From CAZYWA01 sp964650975 [NCBI: uncultured bacterium] (lineage in GTDB: Bacteria; JADJOY01): a DNA stretch of 9,340 nt. Shown one piece after another: positions 1 to 7,323 of the stretch. The translations under genes and the position numbers were made by a program. The stretch's first letter is position 1. Every line of letters begins with the position of its first letter. Under the pieces are notes generated by a model that saw only the letters and a list, made by a program, of their open reading frames with translations, was not told the DNA's origin and did no database searches. The stretch lies in the NCBI GenBank assembly GCA_964650975.1, contig CAZYWA010000309.1, positions 1 to 9,340 on the forward strand, in the 5' to 3' direction.

Positions 1-63
1 TCCGCGAAAGGCCGGTGGCACTTTGCTTTCAGGATTCGTGAATTTTCCGGGTTAGCCCGATGA
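1..63 (+). CDS. Possible 3' end of an upstream gene (partial)
   Basis: One frame is open from the window edge and stops at a TGA (61-63) that overlaps the ATG of the next gene as ATGA, the usual sign of a translationally coupled gene pair. It would encode about 20 residues ending in FSGLAR. The codons are much less G/C-rich in third position than in neighbouring genes, and another frame is also open to position 55, so this could be an ordinary AT-richer leader. No family can be assigned from so few residues. Confidence 0.25.
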   Translation, partial: SAKGRWHFAFRIREFSGLAR

Positions 64-1643
64 ATCAGCCGCGGCCTCCGCAGCCGGCGCTCGACGACGT
101 CCGGCGCGCCGTTGGTTTGCTCGCGTGGGCCGCGCTCGCGGCCGCGACCGGGTGGATCCTGGAAGGCTTCGCGGTGAGCGGCTGGGGCCCCAATCCGCGG
201 TTCTTTCGGCCCGCTTCTGCGGGCGACACGACGCTCTGGTCGGGCGAGCTCACCTTCGACCCGGCATCCCCGGCACCGATCGCGGTGGTGCTGCGAAGCG
301 GTGCCGTGCTGCACGTCCTCGGCCGCCCGAAGGACGCGGGGCAGATGCGGCTGGTGCGCGTGAGCATGCAGGCGAGCCTTCCCAGCGGGCTCTACCGCAT
401 CGACCCCGACGACCCGCGGCTCCACGCCGAGCCGTTGCACCTGCCCGACGAGGCGCAGAGCGAGGCCGGCAATGCGGCGCTCGGCGGCTGGCTCACGCTG
501 AATCTGCAGGCGCTGCGCGAGCGGCTGCCCGGCGTGGATCACTGGACGTTCTTCACCCTGGGTGGCGCTCGCGGTGCGAGCGCCACGGGCAGTGCCATCG
601 TGGTGATGGGGGATTGGCTTTCCACGCGAAACGCCGCCATCGCGATCACGTTGCTGCTCTCGGCGGCTGGCATGGTGACGGAGAAAGCGCGCGGAGGTCC
701 GGTTGCCAGCCTGGGCCGGGCCGCGCGGCTCGCGCTCCTTCTGCCGGCCTGGATCGCGGCGCTGGTCGCGCTCGACCGTGCGCCCGGCTCGACCCGTCTC
801 GGGGGAGCGATCGGAATCACGCTCGCGGTGTGGGCCGGAGCGTTCACGCGCCGGTACCCGCGTATCGACCCGGTGACGCTGGCAGTGGCGCTGGTCGCCC
901 CCGTGGCGCTCGCGTATCTCGTGCATCCGTACCGCGCGGCGGCGCCCGCCATTCCGTCGCCGCCCGCGGAGACGGCGGCTGGACCGCCCAGGCCGTTGCG
1001 CGTCCTTTGCTTGGGGCAATTCTCCGCGGCTTCCTCCGGCACTTCACCGGCGAGGTGGGATCTCTATCCGGTCGTCGCAGAGCGGGTGCTCGCGGAGCGG
1101 TTTCCCGATCGTGCGGTCCAGGTGATCGATCTCCGCGGCGCGCTCGATCCGATGCAAGCGTTCCACGAGCTGGGCGAGCGCGTCGGCGCGTTGCGAGCGG
1201 ATGTGGTGTCGCTGGAGATCGCGACGCGTGCTCGGCGCGTCGCGTGGCTGCCGGCACCGGTGACGATGCTCCTCGATCTCGTCGACCGCCATGGGCCGGG
1301 TGCCAGGGCGGCGCTCCGCGACGCCCAGCCGATCGGGATGGCCATTCGCGCCATTCGCACGGCGGGCGCCCAGGTGGCGCTGGTGGTGCCGCCCGATCCC
1401 GAGACGTTTCTTTCGTGCGATCCGAGCGGTGGGACGGCCTGCGGCCGCGCGAGCGAGCTCGCCCACTCGGCGCTCGAGAGTCAGGGTGGGTTCTACGTGG
1501 ACGAGAGCTCGCTGCCGCTGCGCGGACAAGCGTGGCGGGTGGAGCCGTTTCTCGACGGTTCCGGCACCCTCAATCGCTGGGGCGAGGAGCAGATCGGCCG
1601 GGACCTCGCCGCCGTCGTCGTGGCCAGCCAGACCGGTTCGTGA
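60..1643 (+). CDS. Membrane protein with C-terminal SGNH-hydrolase-like domain
   Basis: The protein has 527 residues. Hydrophobic segments that look membrane-spanning lie at about 15-33, 191-206, 222-238, 247-263 and 272-288. A soluble region (about 40-185) sits between the first and second. After a proline/alanine linker (290-312) comes an alpha/beta domain (313-520) resembling SGNH/GDSL hydrolases: a beta strand ending in LCLGQFSAASS where GDS is expected, VVSLEIATR near 382-390 where the block III Asn region would fall, and LDGSGTLNRWG at 498-508 where DxxH is usual. The Ser-box, Asn and His positions all appear altered, so esterase activity is doubtful. Such domains often belong to polysaccharide O-acylation systems with MBOAT partners, but no partner is visible here. 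The ATG at 60 is the first in frame, and no strong ribosome site precedes it. It converges on dnaE2 across a 110-bp gap filled by palindromes. The coding call is secure; the function is not. Confidence 0.8.
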   Translation: MNQPRPPQPALDDVRRAVGLLAWAALAAATGWILEGFAVSGWGPNPRFFRPASAGDTTLWSGELTFDPASPAPIAVVLRSGAVLHVLGRPKDAGQMRLVRVSMQASLPSGLYRIDPDDPRLHAEPLHLPDEAQSEAGNAALGGWLTLNLQALRERLPGVDHWTFFTLGGARGASATGSAIVVMGDWLSTRNAAIAITLLLSAAGMVTEKARGGPVASLGRAARLALLLPAWIAALVALDRAPGSTRLGGAIGITLAVWAGAFTRRYPRIDPVTLAVALVAPVALAYLVHPYRAAAPAIPSPPAETAAGPPRPLRVLCLGQFSAASSGTSPARWDLYPVVAERVLAERFPDRAVQVIDLRGALDPMQAFHELGERVGALRADVVSLEIATRARRVAWLPAPVTMLLDLVDRHGPGARAALRDAQPIGMAIRAIRTAGAQVALVVPPDPETFLSCDPSGGTACGRASELAHSALESQGGFYVDESSLPLRGQAWRVEPFLDGSGTLNRWGEEQIGRDLAAVVVASQTGS

Positions 1644-1740
1644 CGCACATCGATCGCTCGCGCGCGAGGGACCGCGCGCGCTCCAAACGGCATCCTCGTG
1701 ATTCGCGGTTGGAGGGCCACCGGTCCCTCGGTGGCCAGCG
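1644..1740. repeat. REP pair (BIME-like), copy 1: two inverted REP units
   Basis: Two 32-nt palindromic units face each other head to head in the gap between convergent genes. Unit 1a (1655-1686) reads on the minus strand TTGGAG, stem CGCGCGCG, loop GTCCCT, stem CGCGCGCG, tail AGCG. Unit 1b (1709-1740) reads on the plus strand TTGGAG, stem GGCCACCG, loop GTCCCT, stem CGGTGGCC, tail AGCG. The spacer is 22 nt (1687-1708). Similarity to copy 2 continues past unit 1a as ATCGAT plus TGCG (1644-1654). A short head followed directly by a hairpin, inverted pairing and placement at gene 3' ends are features of REP/BIME elements moved by RAYT transposases. The hairpins could also protect or end transcripts of both neighbours, although no U-tract follows. 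Confidence 0.88.
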
Positions 1741-1753
1741 CTCCACCGCGGTC

Positions 1754-4700
1754 TCAATGAAAGTCGTGGCTCGGGACCGTGTCGATGGTGAGCAGCGACT
1801 CGAAGCGCTCCGCCTTGATCGAGCAGGTGCCGTCCTGGCGCTGCACGATGCCTTCGACAACCAGGGCCGTCGAGCCCAGGATCTCGATCCGTTGTTGCTG
1901 GAAGAGCGGCGGGCGCACGATCGCCTGGATCATGCCGGTCTCGTCCTCCAGCGTGAGGAACACGAACCCTTTCGCAGTGCCCGGGCGCTGGCGCACGATC
2001 ACTCCCCCCGCGACGCGCACCCGCGCGCCGTGACGGCTTTCGAGCGCCACTGCTGCCGGCAGGATCCCGCGCGCCGCGAGCCCCGCACGAAGGTGCGCCA
2101 CGTAATGCGGTCCGGTGGTGAGCCCTTGGCTCGCGAGATCGGCGATCGTCTCCTCGACCGGCGACATCTCGGGAAGCGGTGACGGGCCTTCCGCGGGCAG
2201 CTCGGCGAGCAGCGGCCCGCCGCTTCGGCCCACCTTCGCCACCTGCCAGAGCGCCGCGCGGCGGGTGAGGCCGAAGCTCGCGAGGGCACCCGCTCTGGCC
2301 AGAGCATCGAGCTCGGATGCGCCGATCGCGGTGCGGCGCGCGAGATCGCTGGTGCTCGCGAACGGACGCTCGGCGCGCGCCTGCTCGATCGCTCGGCCGG
2401 TCTTCTCCTTGAGTCCTTTCACGAACCTCAGGCCGAGCCGGACACCTTTTTCCTCCCAGCGACAGCGCCAGCCGGAGCGATCGACGTCGATCGGTCGCAT
2501 GACGACGCCGTGCCGCTCGGCGTCCTTCACGAGCGTCGCCGGGTGGTAGAAGCCCATCGGCCACGCGTTGAGCAGCGACGCGTAAAACGCCGCCGGATGA
2601 TGCGCCTTCAGGTAAGCGCTCGCGTACGCGATGAGCGCGAAGCTCGCGGCGTGCGACTCGGGGAAGCCGTACATCGCGAACGCCACGATCGAGCGCAGGA
2701 TGCCGTCCTGCGCCGGGCCGGTGATGCCGCGCTCGCTCATGCCCGATCGCAGCCGCGCGTCGATCGCCGCCATGCGCTGCGCCGAGCGCTTGAAACCCAT
2801 GGCGCGGCGCAGCTCCTCGGCCTCGCCGCCGGTGAAGCCCGCCGCCTCCATGGCCATGCGCAGCACTTGCTCCTGGAAGATCGGGACACCGAGGGTGCGT
2901 TTCAGGATCGGTTCCAGGCACGGATGCGGATACGTGACCCGCTCGCGACCCTGGCGGCGCTCGAAATACGGATGGACCATGCCGCCCACGATCGGCCCGG
3001 GGCGGATGATCGCGACCTGCACCACCAGGTCGTAGAAGGTGCGCGGCGCGTTGCGCGGTAGCGAGGCCATCTGGGCGCGGCTCTCGACCTGGAAAACGCC
3101 CACGGTGTCGGCGCGGCGCAACATGTCGTAGACGACTTCGTCGTCCGCGGGCAGATGCGCGAGATCGACGTGCTTCCGCTCGTGGCGCTCGATCATCGGC
3201 ACCGCTTCCTCGAGCGCCGCCATCATGCCGAGACCGAGCAGGTCGACCTTGATGAGGCCGAGATCGGCGCAGTCGTCCTTGTCCCACTGCACCACGGTGC
3301 GGCCGGGCATCGACGCGGGCTCGAGCGGCACCACCTCGTCGAGCCGGCCGGCCGCCATCACCATGCCGCCGGTGTGCTGGCCCAGGTGCCGCGGCAGGTC
3401 CTGGATCTCGCCCCAGAGCTGCATGAAGTGGCGCGCGCGCGGCTCGCTGGGGTCGAGACCGGCTGCGCTCACCTCGTTGGCGAGCGATTCGATCGGGTCC
3501 TTGATCTCGCCGAACCAGGCCGAGCCCAGGCGGCGCGAGAGCTTGTCTTGCTGGTGCGGCGAGAAGCCGAGCGCTTTCGCGACCTCGCGCGCCGCGGAGC
3601 GGTCGCGATAGGTGATGACCGTGGCCGTCATGGCGGCGCCGTGCGGGCCGTAGCGCTCGTAGACGTGCTGGATGGCGCGCTCGCGCTGGGCACCGGAAGG
3701 AAGGTCGAGATCGATGTCCGGCCACTCGCCGCGCTCCTCCGAGAGGAAGCGCTCGAAGAGAAGCCCCATCTTCACCGGGTCGATGGCGGTGATCGAAAGC
3801 GCGTAGCACACGGCGCTGTTGGCCGCCGAGCCGCGCCCTTGCACGAGAATGCCTTGTTTCATGCAGAATTGAACGATCTCCCACACGATCAGGAAGTAGC
3901 CGGCGAGATCGAGCTTCTCGATCACCGCGAGCTCGTGCTCGATCTGCCGCTGGGCGCGCCCGGTGAGCGGCCGGAACCGCGAGCGGGCTCCGTTCCAGGT
4001 GATGTGGCGCAGGAACGACATGGGCGTTTCGTCGGCGGGCAGGGGATACGCCGGGAAGCGGTAGCCGAGATCGGCGAGCGTGAAGTCGAGCGAACGTGCC
4101 AGCTCGCGAGCGCCGTCGAGTGCGCGCGGCAGATCCGCGAACAGCTCGCTCATCTCGGCGGCGCCCTTCAGGTGCCGCTCGCGATTCAACGCCAGCCGCC
4201 TTCCCGCCGTGTCGAGAGAGACACCGTCGCGAATGCACGTGAGCACATCGAGGAGGCTCTTCTTCTCGGGCCGCGAGTGGCGGACCCCGTTGGTGGCCAC
4301 CAGTGGAAATCCGAAGCGGCGCGCGAGATCGAGCAGCGCCCGCTCGATGTGCTTCTGATCGCGCCGCAAGTGCCGCATGAGCTCGAGGTGCACGCGGCCG
4401 GGAAAGATGCCCGCGAGGCGATCGGCGAGCGCGACCGCCGCGTCGCTCCCTCGCGAGTCGCGCCGCGCCAGCGCCTGCACGATCGGTCCCTCGTCGCCGC
4501 CGGTCAGGCAGACGAGGCCTTCGGCGTGCGCCTCGACCTCGTCGAGGGTGACGCGCGCCTCGCCCTTGGCGCAGTCGCGCGCGCCCTCGGTGATGAGCTG
4601 GCAGAGATTTTTGTAGCCGGTGCGGCTGGCGACGAGGATCGTCAGGCGGGGTGCCGCATCGCCAACGTCCAGAGAAACCTCGGCGCCGACGAAGGCCTGG

Positions 4701-4882
4701 ATCCCCGCGGCGCGCGCGGCTTTGTAGAAGCGCGGTGCGCCGTAGACGCCGTCCGTGTCCACCAGCGCCACCGCCGGAAGCTCGAGCTCGACCGCCCGCG
4801 CCACCAAGTCCTCGGGCAGCGACGCCCCGTCGAGAAACGAAAACGCCGACGCGGCGTGCAGCTCGGGGTAGCCAGGGACCAT
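1754..4882 (-). CDS. dnaE2: Error-prone DNA polymerase III alpha subunit DnaE2 (ImuC)
   Basis: This C-family polymerase performs translesion synthesis with ImuA and ImuB. From the ATG at 4882 it has 1042 residues, normal for DnaE2. Visible in order (numbering from that ATG): an N-terminal PHP domain (PELHAASAFSFLDGAS near 6-21) with apparent loss of the usual HxH second histidine; the palm with GRGSAANS (about 349-356) and the catalytic PDIDLD motif (about 388-393); LIKVDLLGLGMM with the third aspartate; the fingers region (IFQEQVLRMAMEAAGFTGG; MYGFPESHAASFALIAYASAY); an OB fold (VRVAGGVIVRQRPGTAKGFVFLTLEDETG); and the tail PSHDFH, matching the conserved SRDFH-like end of DnaE2. A TTG at 4897 would add five residues. 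I prefer the ATG, though neither start has a clear ribosome site. It is separated from imuB by vapBC, so it must use its own promoter in the dyad-containing gap at 4883-4921. Confidence 0.96.
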   Translation of the reverse strand: MVPGYPELHAASAFSFLDGASLPEDLVARAVELELPAVALVDTDGVYGAPRFYKAARAAGIQAFVGAEVSLDVGDAAPRLTILVASRTGYKNLCQLITEGARDCAKGEARVTLDEVEAHAEGLVCLTGGDEGPIVQALARRDSRGSDAAVALADRLAGIFPGRVHLELMRHLRRDQKHIERALLDLARRFGFPLVATNGVRHSRPEKKSLLDVLTCIRDGVSLDTAGRRLALNRERHLKGAAEMSELFADLPRALDGARELARSLDFTLADLGYRFPAYPLPADETPMSFLRHITWNGARSRFRPLTGRAQRQIEHELAVIEKLDLAGYFLIVWEIVQFCMKQGILVQGRGSAANSAVCYALSITAIDPVKMGLLFERFLSEERGEWPDIDLDLPSGAQRERAIQHVYERYGPHGAAMTATVITYRDRSAAREVAKALGFSPHQQDKLSRRLGSAWFGEIKDPIESLANEVSAAGLDPSEPRARHFMQLWGEIQDLPRHLGQHTGGMVMAAGRLDEVVPLEPASMPGRTVVQWDKDDCADLGLIKVDLLGLGMMAALEEAVPMIERHERKHVDLAHLPADDEVVYDMLRRADTVGVFQVESRAQMASLPRNAPRTFYDLVVQVAIIRPGPIVGGMVHPYFERRQGRERVTYPHPCLEPILKRTLGVPIFQEQVLRMAMEAAGFTGGEAEELRRAMGFKRSAQRMAAIDARLRSGMSERGITGPAQDGILRSIVAFAMYGFPESHAASFALIAYASAYLKAHHPAAFYASLLNAWPMGFYHPATLVKDAERHGVVMRPIDVDRSGWRCRWEEKGVRLGLRFVKGLKEKTGRAIEQARAERPFASTSDLARRTAIGASELDALARAGALASFGLTRRAALWQVAKVGRSGGPLLAELPAEGPSPLPEMSPVEETIADLASQGLTTGPHYVAHLRAGLAARGILPAAVALESRHGARVRVAGGVIVRQRPGTAKGFVFLTLEDETGMIQAIVRPPLFQQQRIEILGSTALVVEGIVQRQDGTCSIKAERFESLLTIDTVPSHDFH

Positions 4883-4897
4883 CTTGATCGTGCTCAA

Positions 4898-4921
4898 GAC
4901 GACATATATGTTGATGTCGTC
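4898..4921. promoter_or_regulatory. 8-bp perfect dyad between dnaE2 and vapB: candidate operator
   Basis: GACGACAT (4898-4905) and ATGTCGTC (4914-4921) form a perfect inverted repeat with an 8-bp AT-rich centre. The right arm touches the vapB start codon, and the left arm lies 15 bp from the dnaE2 ATG and directly beside its alternative TTG. Ribbon-helix-helix antitoxins commonly repress their own operon by binding such dyads, so autoregulation is the natural reading. Because the whole divergent gap is only 39 bp, binding here could also affect dnaE2. The AT-rich centre may contain a -10 element. Binding is inferred. Confidence 0.55.
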
Positions 4922-5146
4922 ATGGAACGAACGACGGTGTACCTGGACGAATCCCTGAAGCGGCGGCTCAAGGAATACGCCGAGGTGAGCGGCGAGACCG
5001 AGGCGTCGATCATCCGCGAGTCCCTCGAGAGTTTTCTGTCGAGCAAGCCACGCCGGACTCTTCGCCCCGTGGGGCGCTCGCGCGACGGCGGCGCGGCCCG
5101 GCGTGTCGACCAGGAGCTCGAAGAGCTGGGCTTCGGTCGTTCGTGA
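4922..5146 (+). CDS. vapB: Ribbon-helix-helix antitoxin of a VapBC-type module
   Basis: The protein has 74 residues. The N-terminus RTTVYLDESLKRRLKEYAE (3-21) is a typical ribbon-helix-helix beta strand plus helix A, followed by SGETEASIIRESLESFL (23-39) as the second helix: the CopG/RHH_1 DNA-binding fold. The basic, disordered C-terminal part (41-74) ends in ELEELGFGRS and would wrap the toxin. Its TGA overlaps the GTG start of the toxin by 4 bp. The frame is open far upstream on this strand, but that is a shadow of dnaE2; the ATG at 4922 is the only sensible start, and it sits directly after the dyad. No strong ribosome site is visible, so translation may start on a very short leader. It probably represses its own promoter and neutralises the PIN toxin. 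Confidence 0.88.
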   Translation: MERTTVYLDESLKRRLKEYAEVSGETEASIIRESLESFLSSKPRRTLRPVGRSRDGGAARRVDQELEELGFGRS

Positions 5147-5556
5147 TCCTCCTCGACACCAGCGGACTGCTCGCGGCTTTGGATCGTGGCGAGCCCGACC
5201 ACGCTCGTGTGCAGCGAGCGATCGAGTCTCACCCAGGTCCGCTCTTGGTTCTCGATGTGGTGCTGGCGGAAACCGATTTCCTGGTTTTGAAGCGACTCGG
5301 CCGAAAGGCCGAGCGTGCGTTTCTCGATCAGCTCGTCGGCGGAGTGTTGCATCGAGAGTCGTTGCGCGACGGCGATTTGAAACGGGCCCGGGAGATCGTC
5401 GAATGGTTCGACGATCAAGCCGTTGGGCTCACCGATGCAGCGCTCATGGCCGTGGCGGAGCGGCTCGCGGTGCCTGTGCTGACGCTCGATCGACGTCATT
5501 TCGTTTCTTTCCGCACTCGGCGAGGAAAGGCACTGACACTCCTTCCTCAGTCGTAA
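5143..5556 (+). CDS. vapC: PIN-domain ribonuclease toxin (VapC family)
   Basis: The protein has 137 residues, the usual VapC size. It is a metal-dependent endoribonuclease; VapC toxins cleave tRNA or rRNA and stop translation. The PIN acidic set is visible: Asp5 in ILLDTSGLLAALD, Glu43 in VVLAETDFLVLKRLG, Asp98 in VGLTDAALMAVAERL and Asp116 in VLTLDRRHF. The start is GTG at 5143, overlapping the antitoxin stop (GTGA) for coupled translation. The 3' end overlaps the imuB 3' end by 10 bp in convergent orientation. All core residues are present, so the toxin looks intact. The specific RNA target cannot be read from the sequence. Confidence 0.92.
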   Translation: MILLDTSGLLAALDRGEPDHARVQRAIESHPGPLLVLDVVLAETDFLVLKRLGRKAERAFLDQLVGGVLHRESLRDGDLKRAREIVEWFDDQAVGLTDAALMAVAERLAVPVLTLDRRHFVSFRTRRGKALTLLPQS

Positions 5557-7151
5557 ACTCCGTCCGCGAACCAGGTGTTGGTTCGGCAGTCGCGGAAGAT
5601 CCGCACCAGGTCGCCGTTCGTGAGCTCCACGTCCCAGTACGCGCGCGTCACGGGTGCGGCGCCCCACCAGCCCTCTTCGAGGGACCACGGACCCGAGGCC
5701 ACGCGCACCGCGCCTTGGATGTGCTGCACCGGTGGCGACGACGCGTGCGCCGGTCCCTGGATGGAGACCGGACGCAAGAGGGGAGGGGCTTCGACGATCA
5801 CGTCGAGCAGCACCGGCGGGCGCAGCACGCGCACCGCGAGAAGCCCGTAGTTGCGAGAGATCGGCTGGCGGGGGACGAGCCCCCGCGCTACGTCGCCGGA
5901 CGCGCGTGCAGGCTTTCGTCGTCCCGATTTCGTGCCGGCCGGCTCTGGAGGCAGCACGTGTGGCACGCGTTCGAAGCGCTCGGGCACGTGACCGTCCACG
6001 GTGCGAGGCGAGCCGACCCGTTCGGCGCCGAGCCGCGCGCCGAGCCGTGCCACGGCAGTGGCCAGCTTCTCGAGCGACGGCTCGGGCGGTCCGAAGAGCG
6101 TCGCTTGCGAGCGTCGCGGTGCTACCAGATCGGCAACGAACGCGAACCCCGCCACCGGCGCTCCGGGAGTGCGCTCCTCGAGCGAGAGCCGGGTGAGCTC
6201 GAGCAGCGTCTTGGCCTCCCGGGTGGGCGCCGGCAGCTCGACGGTGCGCACGTCACGTCCGTGTGGATCGAGAGTGAGCTCGAGCGTCAGCCGCGCGGCC
6301 GCGAGCCCGCGTGCCGCGAGCCGTATGGTGAGCCGGTCGAGCGCCGCGCGCGCGATGAACAGGAACGGCTCGATCGTCACTAGCGGCCACTCGAGCTCCA
6401 TGCCCTCGTGAAACGCCGCAGGGCGAGCGCGCGGCACCAACGGACGCGGATCGATGCCGTGCGCCGCGGCGCACAGATCGCGGCCGGCGCGGCCCAGGCG
6501 GCTCGCCACCTGCGCGGGATCGAGCCTGGCCAGCTCGCCCAGCGTGCCCACGCCCCACGAAGCGAGTGCCTGGGCCACCTCGGGCGCGGGATCGAGCAGC
6601 GCAACGTCGAGCGGGGCCAGGAATGCGGCCTCGTCGCCGGACGGCACGATCAGGATGTCGTCGGCTTCGCCGGCCTCGCTCTCGAGCTCGACGCGCGTCG
6701 CGGCGCTCGCCACCAGCTTGTTCGACGCCACTCCCACGCGCGTGACGAGCCCCACGGCCCGCGCGGCCACGCGCGCGGCGTGCGCCAGCGCGGTCTCGGT
6801 GGGATGGCGACGATCGAGCCCGTCGCCGTCCAGATAAACGACTCCTTCGCCCGCGTCCTCGACGCGGGGCGAGAGCGACTCGGCCACGTCGCCGAGCGCT
6901 TCGCACGCGGCCCGCTCGCTTGCCGCGTCGCGGCCGCGCGCGACCAGCCCCGACACTCGCACCCGCGACTGCGCGAGCGTCATACCAGCCTCGATCCCCG
7001 CGAGCCGAGCGCGCGAGGTGGCGGCCACGACCTGCGCCGTCGCGCCTTGCCCCTCGACCACCACCACGGTTTCTCCCGCGAGATCCGGCTCGCCGCGCAA
7101 TCGAGCGGCGAGCGGAAAGTCGGGCACGCGCAGGCACACGATGCGAGTCAT
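5547..7151 (-). CDS. imuB: Catalytically dead Y-family polymerase homologue ImuB
   Basis: ImuB is the hub of the ImuA-ImuB-DnaE2 mutasome and links DnaE2 to the sliding clamp. From the ATG at 7151 it has 534 residues. The N-terminus TRIVCLRVPDFPLAARL aligns with Y-family motif I but lacks the catalytic Asp. SPRVEDAGEGVVYLDGDGL (94-112) replaces the SIDEAYLD region without the Asp-Glu pair, as is known for ImuB. A helix-hairpin-helix-like part (LASWGVGTLGELARLDPAQVASRLG, 196-220) and a little-finger region follow. QATLF at 349-353 is a good beta-clamp-binding motif. The C-terminal domain ends TNTWFADGVYD. Residues 421-430 are encoded by a palindrome. A weak GGTGG (7162-7158) lies 6 nt before the ATG. 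The frame stays open upstream to an ATG at 7331, which would add 60 residues from repeat DNA and is unlikely to be the normal start. Confidence 0.93.
   Translation of the reverse strand: MTRIVCLRVPDFPLAARLRGEPDLAGETVVVVEGQGATAQVVAATSRARLAGIEAGMTLAQSRVRVSGLVARGRDAASERAACEALGDVAESLSPRVEDAGEGVVYLDGDGLDRRHPTETALAHAARVAARAVGLVTRVGVASNKLVASAATRVELESEAGEADDILIVPSGDEAAFLAPLDVALLDPAPEVAQALASWGVGTLGELARLDPAQVASRLGRAGRDLCAAAHGIDPRPLVPRARPAAFHEGMELEWPLVTIEPFLFIARAALDRLTIRLAARGLAAARLTLELTLDPHGRDVRTVELPAPTREAKTLLELTRLSLEERTPGAPVAGFAFVADLVAPRRSQATLFGPPEPSLEKLATAVARLGARLGAERVGSPRTVDGHVPERFERVPHVLPPEPAGTKSGRRKPARASGDVARGLVPRQPISRNYGLLAVRVLRPPVLLDVIVEAPPLLRPVSIQGPAHASSPPVQHIQGAVRVASGPWSLEEGWWGAAPVTRAYWDVELTNGDLVRIFRDCRTNTWFADGVYD
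5868..5891 (-). repeat. GTAG-headed REP-like hairpin inside imuB
   Basis: On the minus strand GTAG (5891-5888) is followed after one C by a perfect 7-bp hairpin: GCGGGGG, loop CTCGT, CCCCCGC (5886-5868). GTAG followed by a palindrome is the classic REP head-plus-stem layout. It lies in frame within imuB and encodes VARGLVPRQ in a basic, low-complexity linker between the clamp motif and the C-terminal domain. Head, loop and stem differ from the intergenic units, so if it is a REP it belongs to another class. G/C-rich coding DNA can form such a hairpin by chance, so confidence is moderate. Confidence 0.45.
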
Positions 7152-7165
7152 CGGACACCACCCAA

Positions 7166-7257
7166 CGCTGCCCACCGAGGGACCGGTGGGCCTCCAAACG
7201 CAACGAGCGAGTGGCTGGAGCGCGCGCGGTCCCTCGCGCGCGAGCGATCGATTTGCG
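7166..7257. repeat. REP pair (BIME-like), copy 2: two inverted REP units
   Basis: Unit 2a (7166-7197) reads on the minus strand TTGGAG, stem GCCCACCG, loop GTCCCT, stem CGGTGGGC, tail AGCG. Unit 2b (7215-7246) reads on the plus strand CTGGAG, stem CGCGCGCG, loop GTCCCT, stem CGCGCGCG, tail AGCG, then ATCGAT and TGCG shared with copy 1. The spacer is 17 nt and has diverged from that of copy 1. The whole pair matches copy 1 in inverse orientation. It sits 3' of the RAYT gene and 5' of imuB within the same transcription unit. The unit 2a hairpin ends about 18 nt before the imuB ATG, close to its weak ribosome site, so it may influence imuB translation or cause polarity. Confidence 0.88.
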
Positions 7258-7323
7258 ATCCCGACACGGACCGCAGAGGCTGTTCCTCCCGAAAGAATCG
7301 TTTGCGATCTCGCTGGCCTGCTC

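Noticed and set aside
1644-1740. CRISPR-like repeats or an intrinsic terminator pair
   Set aside because: There is no array of regularly spaced direct repeats and no T-run after the hairpins; the REP pair explanation fits better.
1044-4238. Long minus-strand open frame of about 1064 codons
   Set aside because: It overlaps dnaE2 in another frame, is dominated by Arg/Ala/Gly/Pro from G/C-rich codons and shows no domain; it is a shadow.
3155-4921. Plus-strand open frame running into vapB
   Set aside because: Antisense shadow of dnaE2. The real gene starts at the ATG at 4922, where the ribbon-helix-helix sequence begins.
5680-5705. GAGGGACC-like sequence in imuB resembling a REP loop
   Set aside because: It has no flanking complementary stem and no TTGGAG head; a chance match in coding DNA.
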